From positions 310,001 to 374,000 of the forward strand of contig NZ_JOHY01000002.1 in NCBI RefSeq assembly GCF_000721495.1: DNA of 64,000 bases. The letters run 5' to 3'. The position numbers were made by a program, and so were the translations under genes. Position 1 is the first letter of the stretch, and every line of letters starts with the position of its first letter. A model generated the notes under the pieces. That model was given only the letters and a program-made list of their open reading frames with translations, did not search any database and was not told where the DNA came from. Below, piece by piece: positions 30,857 to 39,287 of this stretch. This DNA is from Streptomyces sp. NRRL F-5123 (lineage in GTDB: Bacteria > Actinomycetota > Actinomycetes > Streptomycetales > Streptomycetaceae).

Positions 30857-31110
30857 TTATCCACAGCGGGTAGGGAAGCCTGTGCATGGTGTGCGCGCCC
30901 TGCGGAAAGGGCGGTGTGCAACCGGCCGGGCGTTCGGATTGCCCCGGTTTTTCCGGCAAGATCACTGCGGTTCGATGTCGGGACAGCAAACGACCGGTGG
31001 CCGTCAGCTGCGGCCACCGGTCGTACCGGCGTCAACCTCGTAGAGGTTATCCACAGATCTTCCGACCTTTTCCCCACTGTGGAAATGGCTGTGGATAACT
31101 CTGTGGACAA
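30857..31110. promoter_or_regulatory. DnaA-box cluster upstream of crgA
   Basis: Within the 313-base rhomboid-crgA gap lie TTATCCACA at 30857-30865 and 31047-31055, TGTGGATAA at 31090-31098 and the perfect TGTGGACAA at 31102-31110. All are consensus-class DnaA boxes; the last three span 64 bases and end 31 bases from the crgA stop. A weaker TGTGGAAAT is at 31078-31086. No gene is visible in this gap. The density is comparable to parts of oriC, 24 kb away. Confidence 0.8.
30990..31024. terminator. Stem-loop between rhomboid and crgA
   Basis: ACGACCGGTGGCCG and its exact complement (30990-31003, 31011-31024) form a 14-base stem with a 7-base loop between convergent genes. Confidence 0.7.
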
Positions 31111-31140
31111 CCGTTCCGGCGCTGCCGCCGGGAGTGCCCG

Positions 31141-31395
31141 CTACTTCCACTGAGTGGAGACGACGAAGCCCCCGGCGATGAAGCCGAAGCCCACGACGAT
31201 GTTCCAGTTGCCGAACGAGTCCACCGGCAGGTCGCCCTGGGTGACGTAGAAGAGCACGATCCAGGCCAGCCCGACGACGAAGAACGCCAGCATCAGCGGG
31301 GCGACCCAGCCGCGGTTGCCCAGCTTTATGGCGGTTGCTGCTTTCACCGGGGGCGGGGTGAAGTCGGCCTTCTTGCGGATCCGTGACTTCGGCAC
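31141..31395 (-). CDS. crgA: CrgA, cell division inhibitor/regulator
   Basis: 84-residue membrane protein that coordinates growth and septation in sporulating actinobacteria and interacts with the divisome. It has a basic N-terminus ([16 protein letters not shown]) and two membrane helices ([20 protein letters not shown] and [20 protein letters not shown]), the exact CrgA architecture. It is the only minus-strand gene between DUF5324 and pknB. Confidence 0.96.
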   Translation of the reverse strand: MPKSRIRKKADFTPPPVKAATAIKLGNRGWVAPLMLAFFVVGLAWIVLFYVTQGDLPVDSFGNWNIVVGFGFIAGGFVVSTQWK

Positions 31396-31557
31396 GAGGG
31401 ACTCTCCTGTCGATGCGCTGCGTAACCGCGCGTGGGTGCTGGGCGGTCCTGGCGGGTATGGGCGGATGTGGGCAGGTACGGAACGGGCGGGGGCGGTGCC
31501 GCCGCCGGGCGTCCGTTAGCGTAGTGCTTCATCTGCTTGTTAAGGAGACAGCGTACG

Positions 31558-32343
31558 GTGGCGACGGATCCCGGCGGAAGCGCACCCGCCCCCTCCTCTC
31601 GCCCCGTCTCGCGCACGGTGGCGCTGCGGCTGGCCAGCGCGGGAGTCTTCGCGCTCGCGGGGCTGATCTTCTGGATGAGCTTCGACACCGCCAAGGGCGT
31701 CGACATCCGCAGCGACGACCCGCTGCCGAAGCTCTCCGACACCATCCGCACCAAGAACGCCCGCAACGAGCAGTTGGAGGACCAGCTCACCGGCGTGCGC
31801 GACGACGTGGACGCGCTCACCCGGCAGGGCAGCGGGCTCGGTGCCGCCGAGCAGGCCAGGATCGACGCCCTCCGCAAGGACGCCGGCACCGCCCCGCTCA
31901 CCGGCCCCTCCGTCGAGGTCACCCTGAACGACGCCCCGCAGGGCGCGACCCCGCTCATCCCCGGCGTCCCCGACCCGCAGCCCAACGACCTGGTCATCCA
32001 CCAGCAGGACCTCCAGGCCGTGGTCAACGCGCTCTGGGAGGGCGGCGCCCGCGGCATCCGCGTCATGGACCAGCGGCTGATCTCCACCAGCGCCGTCCGC
32101 TGCGTCGGCAACACCCTGATCCTCCAGGGCCGCGTCTACTCCCCGCCTTACCGCATCACCGCGGTCGGTGACCAGGCGAAACTCCGCCAGGCTCTCGACC
32201 GGAGCCCGGCGATCCAGAACTACCTCCAGTACGTGGCCGCGTACGGCCTCGGCTGGAAGGTCGGCACCGCCCGCAGCACCACCCTGCCGGGCTACACCGG
32301 CTCGACGTCCCTTCACTATGCGCAGCCTGTGGGCCGGCCCTGA
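31558..32343 (+). CDS. DUF881 membrane-anchored protein
   Basis: 261 residues with one N-terminal membrane helix (VALRLASAGVFALAGLIFWM, about 22-41), an external coiled-coil segment (KNARNEQLEDQLTGVRDDVD) and the DUF881 domain (SVEVTLNDAP, DLQAVVNALWEGGARGIRVM, VGNTLILQGRVYSPPYRITA). Family of unknown function found beside division and wall genes. The GTG at 31558 is used with TAAGGAG upstream. Confidence 0.9.
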   Translation: MATDPGGSAPAPSSRPVSRTVALRLASAGVFALAGLIFWMSFDTAKGVDIRSDDPLPKLSDTIRTKNARNEQLEDQLTGVRDDVDALTRQGSGLGAAEQARIDALRKDAGTAPLTGPSVEVTLNDAPQGATPLIPGVPDPQPNDLVIHQQDLQAVVNALWEGGARGIRVMDQRLISTSAVRCVGNTLILQGRVYSPPYRITAVGDQAKLRQALDRSPAIQNYLQYVAAYGLGWKVGTARSTTLPGYTGSTSLHYAQPVGRP

Positions 32344-32475
32344 AAAACCCCCGGCCAACGGGCTGTTGGCCGCCGGACGCGCAGGTGAAGCCGGGACGAA
32401 GCTTTGTCCGGCTACCAACCCACTCCGGGCGATCTCCCCTTACTCTGTTCCGGGGAGCCGGAAGGAAGGGACCGC

Positions 32476-32652
32476 ATGTACGGCTGGATCTGGCGGAATC
32501 TGCCGGGCAACGTGTGGATAAGGGCGCTGACCTGCCTGGTGCTGGTGCTGGCGGTCGTCTACCTCCTCTTCCAGTACGTCTTCCCCTGGGCGGAGCCGCT
32601 GCTGCCCTTCAATGACGTCACCGTCGACAACGGGATGGCCGCCGTCCGATGA
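32476..32652 (+). CDS. Small single-pass membrane protein upstream of pabA
   Basis: 58 residues: MYGWIWRNLPGNVWIRA, one membrane helix (LTCLVLVLAVVYLLFQYVFPW) and a short acidic tail. Its stop overlaps the pabA start as ATGA, so the two are translationally coupled. GGAAGGAAGGGA precedes the ATG. The same small gene occurs before pabA in other streptomycetes as far as I recall; function unknown. Confidence 0.8.
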   Translation: MYGWIWRNLPGNVWIRALTCLVLVLAVVYLLFQYVFPWAEPLLPFNDVTVDNGMAAVR

Positions 32653-33287
32653 GCACACGCATCCTCGTGGTCGACAACTACGACAGCTTCGTCTTCAACC
32701 TGGTCCAGTACCTCTACCAGCTCGGCGCCGAGTGCGAGGTGCTGCGCAACGACGAGGTGCGGCCCGACCACGCGCAGGACGGCTTCGACGGAGTGCTGCT
32801 CTCCCCCGGCCCCGGCACCCCCGAGGAGGCCGGGGTGTGCGTCGACATGGTGCGGCACTGCGCGGAGACCGGGGTGCCGGTCTTCGGCGTCTGCCTCGGT
32901 GTGCAGTCCATCGCGGTCGCCTACGGCGGCGTCGTCAACCGGGCCCCCGAGCTCCTGCACGGCAAGACGTCGCTGGTGACGCACGAGGGGGCCGGCGTGT
33001 TCGCCGGACTGCCGTCGCCCTTCACCGCCACGCGCTACCACTCGCTCGCGGTCGAGGGCCCGACCCTCCCGGACCAGCTGCAGGTCACCGCGTGGACGGA
33101 CAGCGGGATCATCATGGGGCTCAGACACCGGGAGGCCGCCGTGGAGGGCGTGCAGTTCCACCCCGAGTCGGTGCTCACCGAATGGGGGCACCGGATGCTC
33201 GCGAACTGGCTCGCCGAATGCGGTGACGAGGGCGCGAGGGACCGCTCGGAGGGGCTCGCGCCCGTTGTCGGGAGGGCGGGGGCGTGA
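32649..33287 (+). CDS. pabA: Glutamine amidotransferase subunit PabA/TrpG type
   Basis: 212-residue class I glutamine amidotransferase that supplies ammonia to chorismate for 4-amino-4-deoxychorismate (folate) or anthranilate synthesis. It has VDNYDSFVFNLVQYL, the LLSPGPGTPEEAG oxyanion region, the catalytic Cys in FGVCLGVQSIA and the His/Glu in VQFHPESVLTEWG. No chorismate-binding subunit is adjacent. It overlaps the next sortase gene by four bases (GTGA). Confidence 0.93.
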   Translation: MSTRILVVDNYDSFVFNLVQYLYQLGAECEVLRNDEVRPDHAQDGFDGVLLSPGPGTPEEAGVCVDMVRHCAETGVPVFGVCLGVQSIAVAYGGVVNRAPELLHGKTSLVTHEGAGVFAGLPSPFTATRYHSLAVEGPTLPDQLQVTAWTDSGIIMGLRHREAAVEGVQFHPESVLTEWGHRMLANWLAECGDEGARDRSEGLAPVVGRAGA

Positions 33288-34774
33288 CCACGCTCCGCCC
33301 GGAGCGCCCCGCCGACGACGGCCCGATGTCGTACGAGAGCACCGGGCAGTTCAGAGCTGTCGTGGAGCAGCTCGACGATCCGCTGAACGACCCGCTGCCC
33401 GGCCGCCCCGCGGCGGTCCCGGAGGAGCAGCAGGAGGCCCCGGGCGGCCGGCGCCCGCGGGACGTCCCGGAGGTCTACGCGGAGCAGGGTCCCGGGCCGG
33501 AGCAGCTGTACGCCCCCGCGCCGCAGGCCTTCGCCGGGCCCGCGTCCGCCTCCCCATGGGTCAGCCCCGGACAGCCCGTGGAGGCAGCTCCAGCCCCCGC
33601 CGCCCCGTGGGCCAGCCCCGCGCAGCCCGTGGAGGCCGCTCCAGCCCCCGCCGCCCTCCCGTACGAGCCGCCGCCCCCCGGGCCCGTACCGTACGAGGAG
33701 GCTCCGGCGCCCGCCGCCGTACCGTACCCGGTGCCTGCCGCCCCGGCGCCGTACGACGAGCCGGCCGGGCCCGTACCGTACGACGAGCCGGCCGCGGATG
33801 TGCCGGACGGCGGGCCCGCGGACGGCGGCGGGCACACGGCGGTGCTGCCCGTCTCGGTGCCGGAAGCCGCCGCGGCGGCCACGGCGGCGGCCTCCGTCGC
33901 CGCACCGTCCCCGGCGGACGGCGGGCGGGCGGCGCGGCGCAAGGCCGCACGGCAGGGCGGCGGCGGGCACCGGGCCCGCGGCGGCGGCGGCCAGAACGGC
34001 GCCGGGCAGGCCGCACAGGCGCAGAGCGCGGCCCCCACCGCACCGCTGAGCCGGGTGGAGGCCAGGCGGGCGGCGAAGGCCGCCAAGGACAGCCCCGCGG
34101 TCATCGCCAGCCGGGTCGTGGGCGAGCTGTTCATCACCGCCGGCGTGCTGATGCTGCTCTTCGTCACCTACCAGTTGTGGTGGACCAACGTCCGCGCCCA
34201 TCGCGAGGCCGCCGGCGCCGCGAACAACCTCCAGCAGAAGTGGGACAACGAGTCCGCGGATCCCAACCGGCTGCCCGGCACCTTCTCGCCCGGCCAGGGC
34301 TTCGCGATCATGTACATCCCCAAGCTGGACGTCAAGGCGCCCATCGCCCAGGGCGTCTCCAAGCACAACGTGCTCGACAAGGGCATGATCGGCCACTACG
34401 ACGGCTCCCTGAACACCGCGATGCCCTGGGACAAGACCGGCAACTTCGCCGTCGCCGCGCACCGCAACACCCACGGCGAGCCCTTCCGCTACATCAACCA
34501 CCTCACGGCCGGCGACAAGGTGGTGGTCGAGACGGAGAACGAGTACTACACCTATGTGATCACCAGCTCGCTGGCCAGCACCCCGCCGTCCAACATCAGC
34601 GTGCTCAAGCCGATCCCGGACGGATCGGGCTTCACCGCGCCCGGCCGCTACCTCACCCTCACCACCTGCACCCCGGAATTCACCAGCACCAACCGGCTGA
34701 TCGTGTGGGGCAAACTGATCGAGGAGCGTCCGCGCAGCAAGGGCAAGCCGGACGCGCTTGTCGCCGGCGACTGA
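33284..34774 (+). CDS. srtE1: Class E sortase with long proline-rich N-terminus
   Basis: 496 residues. Residues 1-250 are Pro/Ala/Glu-rich and low-complexity with repeated PYDEP and APAAPWASPAQP-like units. A membrane helix follows (GELFITAGVLMLLFVTYQLW, about 282-301), then the sortase fold. Catalytic residues are the His in VAAHRNTHGEPF (about 389), the Cys in LTLTTCTPEFTSTNRLIVWG (about 464) and the Arg in the same segment. Class E sortases anchor LAXTG proteins, including chaplins, in Streptomyces. No substrate with that motif is visible nearby. Confidence 0.93.
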   Translation: MTTLRPERPADDGPMSYESTGQFRAVVEQLDDPLNDPLPGRPAAVPEEQQEAPGGRRPRDVPEVYAEQGPGPEQLYAPAPQAFAGPASASPWVSPGQPVEAAPAPAAPWASPAQPVEAAPAPAALPYEPPPPGPVPYEEAPAPAAVPYPVPAAPAPYDEPAGPVPYDEPAADVPDGGPADGGGHTAVLPVSVPEAAAAATAAASVAAPSPADGGRAARRKAARQGGGGHRARGGGGQNGAGQAAQAQSAAPTAPLSRVEARRAAKAAKDSPAVIASRVVGELFITAGVLMLLFVTYQLWWTNVRAHREAAGAANNLQQKWDNESADPNRLPGTFSPGQGFAIMYIPKLDVKAPIAQGVSKHNVLDKGMIGHYDGSLNTAMPWDKTGNFAVAAHRNTHGEPFRYINHLTAGDKVVVETENEYYTYVITSSLASTPPSNISVLKPIPDGSGFTAPGRYLTLTTCTPEFTSTNRLIVWGKLIEERPRSKGKPDALVAGD

Positions 34775-34806
34775 CGGTTCCGCGGGGCCCGCCCCTCGCC
34801 GGCAGC

Positions 34807-34832
34807 GCCGCAGTGCCGCAGTGCCGCAGTGC
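34807..34832 (+). repeat. Tandem octamer repeat between sortase genes
   Basis: Three consecutive copies of GCAGTGCC (period 8) in the 81-base gap. Probably slippage-prone; role unknown. Confidence 0.7.
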
Positions 34833-34855
34833 CATCGGACGGAGAGCTGAACAGC

Positions 34856-35617
34856 GTGACGACCACCACGACCAGCGAGACGGGCGACCCCGGCGCTCCG
34901 GAGAGCGACGGCGGCCAGGGCGGCACCCCGGGCGGCAGGAGTCTCCTCGCCTCCGTCGTGAGCGTCGTCGGCGAGCTGCTCATTACGACGGGGCTGGTCC
35001 TGGCCCTCTTCGTCGTCTACTCCCTGTGGTGGACGAACGTGCTGGCCGACCGGCACGAGGCCAAGGAGGCCGACAAGGTCCGCCGGCAGTGGTCCCAGGC
35101 GCCGCCCGGAGCGCCTCCGCGCGGCCTGGACACCGGCGACGGCATAGGTTTCCTGCACGTCCCCGCGATGGGCAAGAACTACGAGGTGCTCGTCAAGAAG
35201 GGCACCTCGACCAAGGTGCTCAACGAGGGCGTCGCCGGCTACTACACCAAGCCGACCCCGGCGGCCATGCCCTGGGACAAGACCGGCAACTTCACGCTCG
35301 CCGCACACCGCGACGGCCACGGCGCGAAGTTCCACAACATCAACAAGATCGACAAGGGCGACGCGATCGTCTTCGAGACCAAGGACACCTGGTACGTCTA
35401 CAAGGTCTACAAGATCCTCGACCAGACGTCGAAGTACAACGTCGCGGTGACCGCCCAGGTCCCGAAGGAATCCGGCCGCACCAAGCCGGGCCGCTACATC
35501 ACCCTCACGACCTGCACCCCGGTCTACACCTCGCGCTACCGCTACATCGTGTGGGGCGAGCTGGTCCGCACCCAGAAGGTCGACGCGCAAAGGACGCCGC
35601 CGCCCGAACTGAGGTAG
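34856..35617 (+). CDS. srtE2: Class E sortase, second copy
   Basis: 253 residues, a membrane-anchored transpeptidase paralogous to the upstream gene but with only a 40-residue N-terminus before the membrane helix (VVGELLITTGLVLALFVVYSLWW). The catalytic His is in LAAHRDGHGAKF (about 148) and the Cys in ITLTTCTPVYTSRYRYIVWG (about 219). The GTG at 34856 with GGAGAG 9 bases upstream is preferred over a GTG 27 bases earlier. The two tandem sortases mirror srtE1/srtE2 of S. coelicolor. Confidence 0.93.
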   Translation: MTTTTTSETGDPGAPESDGGQGGTPGGRSLLASVVSVVGELLITTGLVLALFVVYSLWWTNVLADRHEAKEADKVRRQWSQAPPGAPPRGLDTGDGIGFLHVPAMGKNYEVLVKKGTSTKVLNEGVAGYYTKPTPAAMPWDKTGNFTLAAHRDGHGAKFHNINKIDKGDAIVFETKDTWYVYKVYKILDQTSKYNVAVTAQVPKESGRTKPGRYITLTTCTPVYTSRYRYIVWGELVRTQKVDAQRTPPPELR

Positions 35618-35646
35618 TCCGGACGGCGGCGCCCCTGGTTGCGCGG

Positions 35647-35671
35647 GGGGCCCGGGTCCGCCCCGGGCCCC
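35647..35671. terminator. Terminator between convergent srtE2 and pknB
   Basis: GGGGCCCGGG and CCCGGGCCCC with a 5-base loop, 30 bases after srtE2 and 6 before the pknB stop. Confidence 0.75.
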
Positions 35672-35677
35672 GCGGGA

Positions 35678-37657
35678 TCAGCCGCCTCCGCCGCCGCCCA
35701 TCGTCATGACCTGGACCGTCTGGCCCGGCTGGAGCGGTGTGCCCTGCGGCGTGGTGCTGTTGACCACCCGGGCGTTGTCGCCCTGCGGACCGCCGCCGAT
35801 GACCTGGACGTTCACACCCATCGCCTGCAGCTGCTGCTTGACCTCACCCAGCCGGTGGTTGGTGACGTCCGGCATGACTGCCGGCTGCGTCGGGTCCTGC
35901 GTCTGCTGCGGCGCGCCGGAGGAGACGAGCAGGGTGATCGAGTCGTCCAGCTTCGCCGAGGAGCCCGCCTGCGGGTTGGTGCCCATGACCGTGCCGCTCG
36001 GATACTGCGGGTCGTTCGAGGGCTGGCTCTGGCTGTGGATGTTGGTGAAGCCCATGTTCTGGAGCTGCTTCTTCGCGCCGGTCTCGGTGTAGCCGGCGAG
36101 ATCCGGGATGTCCTTCTCCGCCGGCTTGACCGCGACCTTCAGCGTGATGATCGTGTCCTTGGGCTGCTTGCTGCCCGCCTTGGGGTCCTGGCTGATGACG
36201 GTGTCCTCGTCAACCGTGGTGGACTCCTGGTCCACCCGCTTGACCTGGAACCCCTGGCTCGTCAGCTGGGTCTGCGCGTCCTCGAACTTGTCGTTGACGA
36301 CATCCGGCACCTCCTTGGGCGCCACGCCCTTCGACAGGACGACGGTGACCGTCTTGTCGGACGGGACCGGGCTGTCGGCCGCCGGGGTCTGCGAGCAGAT
36401 CAGGTCCTTGTCGACGGCGTCGCAGAAGGCCGGAGTGCCCGCGACGACCTTCAGCTCGACGTTGCTGCCTGTCGTCGTCGCCTCGTCCAGGGTCTTGCCG
36501 ACGAAGTTGGGCACCTTCGCGTCGCTGCCCGCGCCGCCGCCGCCGAAGAGCGCCTTGCCCAGGAAGATCGCACCGACCAGCACCAGGACACCGGCCAGCA
36601 CCAGCAGGACGGTGGACGCGCTGCCGCCGCTCTTCTTCTGCCGGCGCCGGTCGGGGCGCTCGTCGTAGCCGTAGCCGCCGTCGTCGTCACGGGACGGCGG
36701 CAGCATCGAGGTGCGCGGGTCGGCCTGCTGCGGCAGGGCGGTGGTGGCGGCGCCGTCCGCGTACGACGGCGGGTAGCCGTAGCCGGCCGCGCCCATCGCG
36801 ACGGCCGCGGCGACCGGCTGGCCGTCGAGCGCGCTCTCGACGTCGGCGCGCATCTCGTCGGCGCTCTGGTAGCGGTAGTCGGGGTCCTTGGTCAGCGCCT
36901 TGAGGACGATCGCGTCCATCGCCGGGGTGACCTCGGGGTCGAAGACCGACGGCGGCTGCGGGTCCTCGCGGACGTGCTGGTAGGCCACCGCCACCGGGGA
37001 GTCGCCCACGAAGGGCGGCCGCACGGTCAGCAGCTCGTAGAGCAGGCAGCCGGTCGAGTAGAGGTCCGAGCGGGCGTCGACCTGCTCGCCCTTGGCCTGC
37101 TCCGGCGACAGGTACTGCGCGGTGCCGATGACCGCCGCGGTCTGCGTCATGGTCATGCCGGAGTCGCCCATCGCACGGGCGATGCCGAAGTCCATGACCT
37201 TGACCTGGCCCGTACGGGTCAGCATCACGTTGGCCGGCTTGATGTCCCGGTGGACGATGCCCGCGCGGTGGCTGTACTCCAGTGCCTGGAGGATGCCGAC
37301 GGTCATCTCCAGCGCCCGCTCCGGCAGCAGCTTGCGCCCTGAGTGGAGCAGCTCGCGCAGGGTCGAGCCGTCGACGTACTCCATCACGATGTACGGGATC
37401 GAGACGCCGTCGACGTAGTCCTCGCCGGTGTCGTACACGGCGACGATCGAGGGGTGGTTGAGCGAGGCGGCCGACTGGGCCTCCCGGCGGAACCGGGCCT
37501 GGAACGACGGGTCGCGGGCGAGGTCCGCCCGCAGCGTCTTCACCGCCACGGTACGGCCGAGACGGGTGTCATGCGCGAGGTACACCTCCGCCATGCCACC
37601 GCGGCCGAGCACCGAGCCCAGCTCGTACCGGCCGCCGAGGCGACGCGGCTCTTCCAT
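35678..37657 (-). CDS. pknB: PknB-type Ser/Thr kinase with four PASTA domains
   Basis: 659 residues. The kinase domain (about 12-275) has GRGGMAEVY, VAVKTL, HRDIKPANVML, DFGIA and the phospho-acceptor-rich activation loop SGMTMTQTAAVIGTAQYLSP. After a Gly/Asp-rich juxtamembrane segment and a helix (STVLLVLAGVLVLVGAIFLG, about 349-368), the external part holds four PASTA repeats starting VPNFVGKTL, VPDVVNDKF, IPDLAGYTE and MPDVTNHRL. PASTA repeats sense muropeptides or lipid II. Last gene of the fhaA-fhaB-pstP-ftsW-pbpA-pknB operon; the 175-base gap to pbpA could hold a separate promoter. Confidence 0.97.
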   Translation of the reverse strand: MEEPRRLGGRYELGSVLGRGGMAEVYLAHDTRLGRTVAVKTLRADLARDPSFQARFRREAQSAASLNHPSIVAVYDTGEDYVDGVSIPYIVMEYVDGSTLRELLHSGRKLLPERALEMTVGILQALEYSHRAGIVHRDIKPANVMLTRTGQVKVMDFGIARAMGDSGMTMTQTAAVIGTAQYLSPEQAKGEQVDARSDLYSTGCLLYELLTVRPPFVGDSPVAVAYQHVREDPQPPSVFDPEVTPAMDAIVLKALTKDPDYRYQSADEMRADVESALDGQPVAAAVAMGAAGYGYPPSYADGAATTALPQQADPRTSMLPPSRDDDGGYGYDERPDRRRQKKSGGSASTVLLVLAGVLVLVGAIFLGKALFGGGGAGSDAKVPNFVGKTLDEATTTGSNVELKVVAGTPAFCDAVDKDLICSQTPAADSPVPSDKTVTVVLSKGVAPKEVPDVVNDKFEDAQTQLTSQGFQVKRVDQESTTVDEDTVISQDPKAGSKQPKDTIITLKVAVKPAEKDIPDLAGYTETGAKKQLQNMGFTNIHSQSQPSNDPQYPSGTVMGTNPQAGSSAKLDDSITLLVSSGAPQQTQDPTQPAVMPDVTNHRLGEVKQQLQAMGVNVQVIGGGPQGDNARVVNSTTPQGTPLQPGQTVQVMTMGGGGGG

Positions 37658-37832
37658 AGCTCTGCCCTCTCCTCAAACCCGTATCTTGACGTTCACGACC
37701 TGAATCCGTTAATCCCTGCCCTGCGCTGCACGGAGCTACGGTACCGGGCATTTCCCGCGGATCCGCGCCCTCGCCCTCCGCCGATACCTGACCGGTATGT
37801 GAACAGCGGCGACACCGTGCGTGACGTTGGTC

Positions 37833-39287
37833 TCACTTGCCCAGCACCGCCTCCATGACGCTCTTGGCGATGGGTGCCGCGAGGCCGCCGCCCGTGATGT
37901 CGTCGCGGTTGGCGGCGCCGTCCTCGACGACGACCGCGACCGCCACCGGCGAGCCGTGGTCGGTCATGGCGTAGGAGACGAACCACGCATAGGGGGCCTT
38001 GTCGTTGTTGACGCCGTGCTGCGCGGTGCCGGTCTTGCCGCCGACCCGCACCCCGGGGATCTTCGCGTTCTTGCCGGTGCCGGAGGTGACGACGGTCTCC
38101 ATCATCGACTGGAGCGCCTGGGCGTTCTTCGGCGAGAGCGGGGTGCTCAGCTGCTTCGGGGTGGTCTGCGAGACGGTGCTGGTGTTGGGCGCCTCCAGCT
38201 TGTCCACCTCGTACGGCTGCATCAGGACGCCGTTGTTGGCGATGGCCGAGGCGACCATGGCCATCTGGAGCGGCGTCGCGGCCGTGTCGAACTGGCCGAT
38301 GGAGGACTGGGCGACGTGGTCGGTGCTCATCTTGGTGTCGAAGTTGCTCGCGTTGGCGCGCACCGGGACGAACTGCTCCTTGTTGAAGCCGAACTTCTCG
38401 GCCTCCGCCACCATGTCCTTCAGGCCGACCTTGGTGCCGAGCTTGCCGAAGACCGTGTTGCAGGACTGCCGCAGCGCGTCGCGCAGGGTGGCGTCCTTGC
38501 ACTTGATGCCGCCCTCGTTCTTCAACTGCGTGGTGGTGCCCTCGGGCGTGTACGGGTCGGGCGAGTCGGTCTTGGCGTCGATGTCGGTGACCTGGCCGTT
38601 CTCCAGCGCGGCGGCGGCGGTGACCAGCTTGAACGTCGAGCCCGGCGGGTAGGTGATGCGCAGCGCGCGGTTCTGCGTGGGGTCGTCGGGGTTGTTCTTC
38701 TTGTCGAGCGCCGCCCATGCGTCGCCGTCGTTGCTGCCGGCGATCGTCGAGGGGTCGTACGACGGGGTGCTCGCCATCGCCAGGATCGCGCCGGTGCGCG
38801 GGTCGAGCGCGACGACCGCGCCCTTCTTGTCGCCGAGCCCGTTGTACGCGGCCTTCTGCGCCTTGGCGTTGAGCGTCGTCACCACGTTGCCGCCCTGCCG
38901 CTGCTTGCCGGTGAGCAGGTCGATGGTGCGGTTGAAGAACAGCCGGTCGTCGTCGCCGGTGAGGAAGCTGTCCTCGACGCCCTCCAGCATGGTCGTCCCG
39001 TAGACCTGCGAGGCGTAGCCGGTCACCGGCGCCCACATCTTGCCGTTGGTGTAGGTGCGCTTGTACTTGAAGTCGCTGCCGGTGGTCTCGGCGTGGCCGG
39101 TGACCGCCTTGCCGTCGACGATGATGTCGCCGCGCGGCTGGGCGAACTGGTTGATCGCCACCCGCCGGTTGTTCTTGTCGTTGTTGAGCTGGTCGGCCTG
39201 GACGAACTGCACGTAGTTCACCCGCAGCAGCAGGGCGAGGACGAGCAGGCCGCAGAAGATCGCAACCCGTCGCAGTGGCTTGTTCAC
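37833..39287 (-). CDS. pbpA: PbpA, class B penicillin-binding protein (transpeptidase)
   Basis: 484 residues, monofunctional transpeptidase that cross-links peptidoglycan with its SEDS partner. One N-terminal helix (VAIFCGLLVLALLLRVNYVQ) is followed by the dimerisation domain (NNRRVAINQFAQPRGDI) and the penicillin-binding domain with SxxK in PPGSTFKLV, SxN in RQSCNTVFG and KTG in VGGKTGTAQ. The GTG start overlaps the ftsW stop as GTGA, so the polymerase and transpeptidase are translationally coupled. Confidence 0.96.
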   Translation of the reverse strand: MNKPLRRVAIFCGLLVLALLLRVNYVQFVQADQLNNDKNNRRVAINQFAQPRGDIIVDGKAVTGHAETTGSDFKYKRTYTNGKMWAPVTGYASQVYGTTMLEGVEDSFLTGDDDRLFFNRTIDLLTGKQRQGGNVVTTLNAKAQKAAYNGLGDKKGAVVALDPRTGAILAMASTPSYDPSTIAGSNDGDAWAALDKKNNPDDPTQNRALRITYPPGSTFKLVTAAAALENGQVTDIDAKTDSPDPYTPEGTTTQLKNEGGIKCKDATLRDALRQSCNTVFGKLGTKVGLKDMVAEAEKFGFNKEQFVPVRANASNFDTKMSTDHVAQSSIGQFDTAATPLQMAMVASAIANNGVLMQPYEVDKLEAPNTSTVSQTTPKQLSTPLSPKNAQALQSMMETVVTSGTGKNAKIPGVRVGGKTGTAQHGVNNDKAPYAWFVSYAMTDHGSPVAVAVVVEDGAANRDDITGGGLAAPIAKSVMEAVLGK

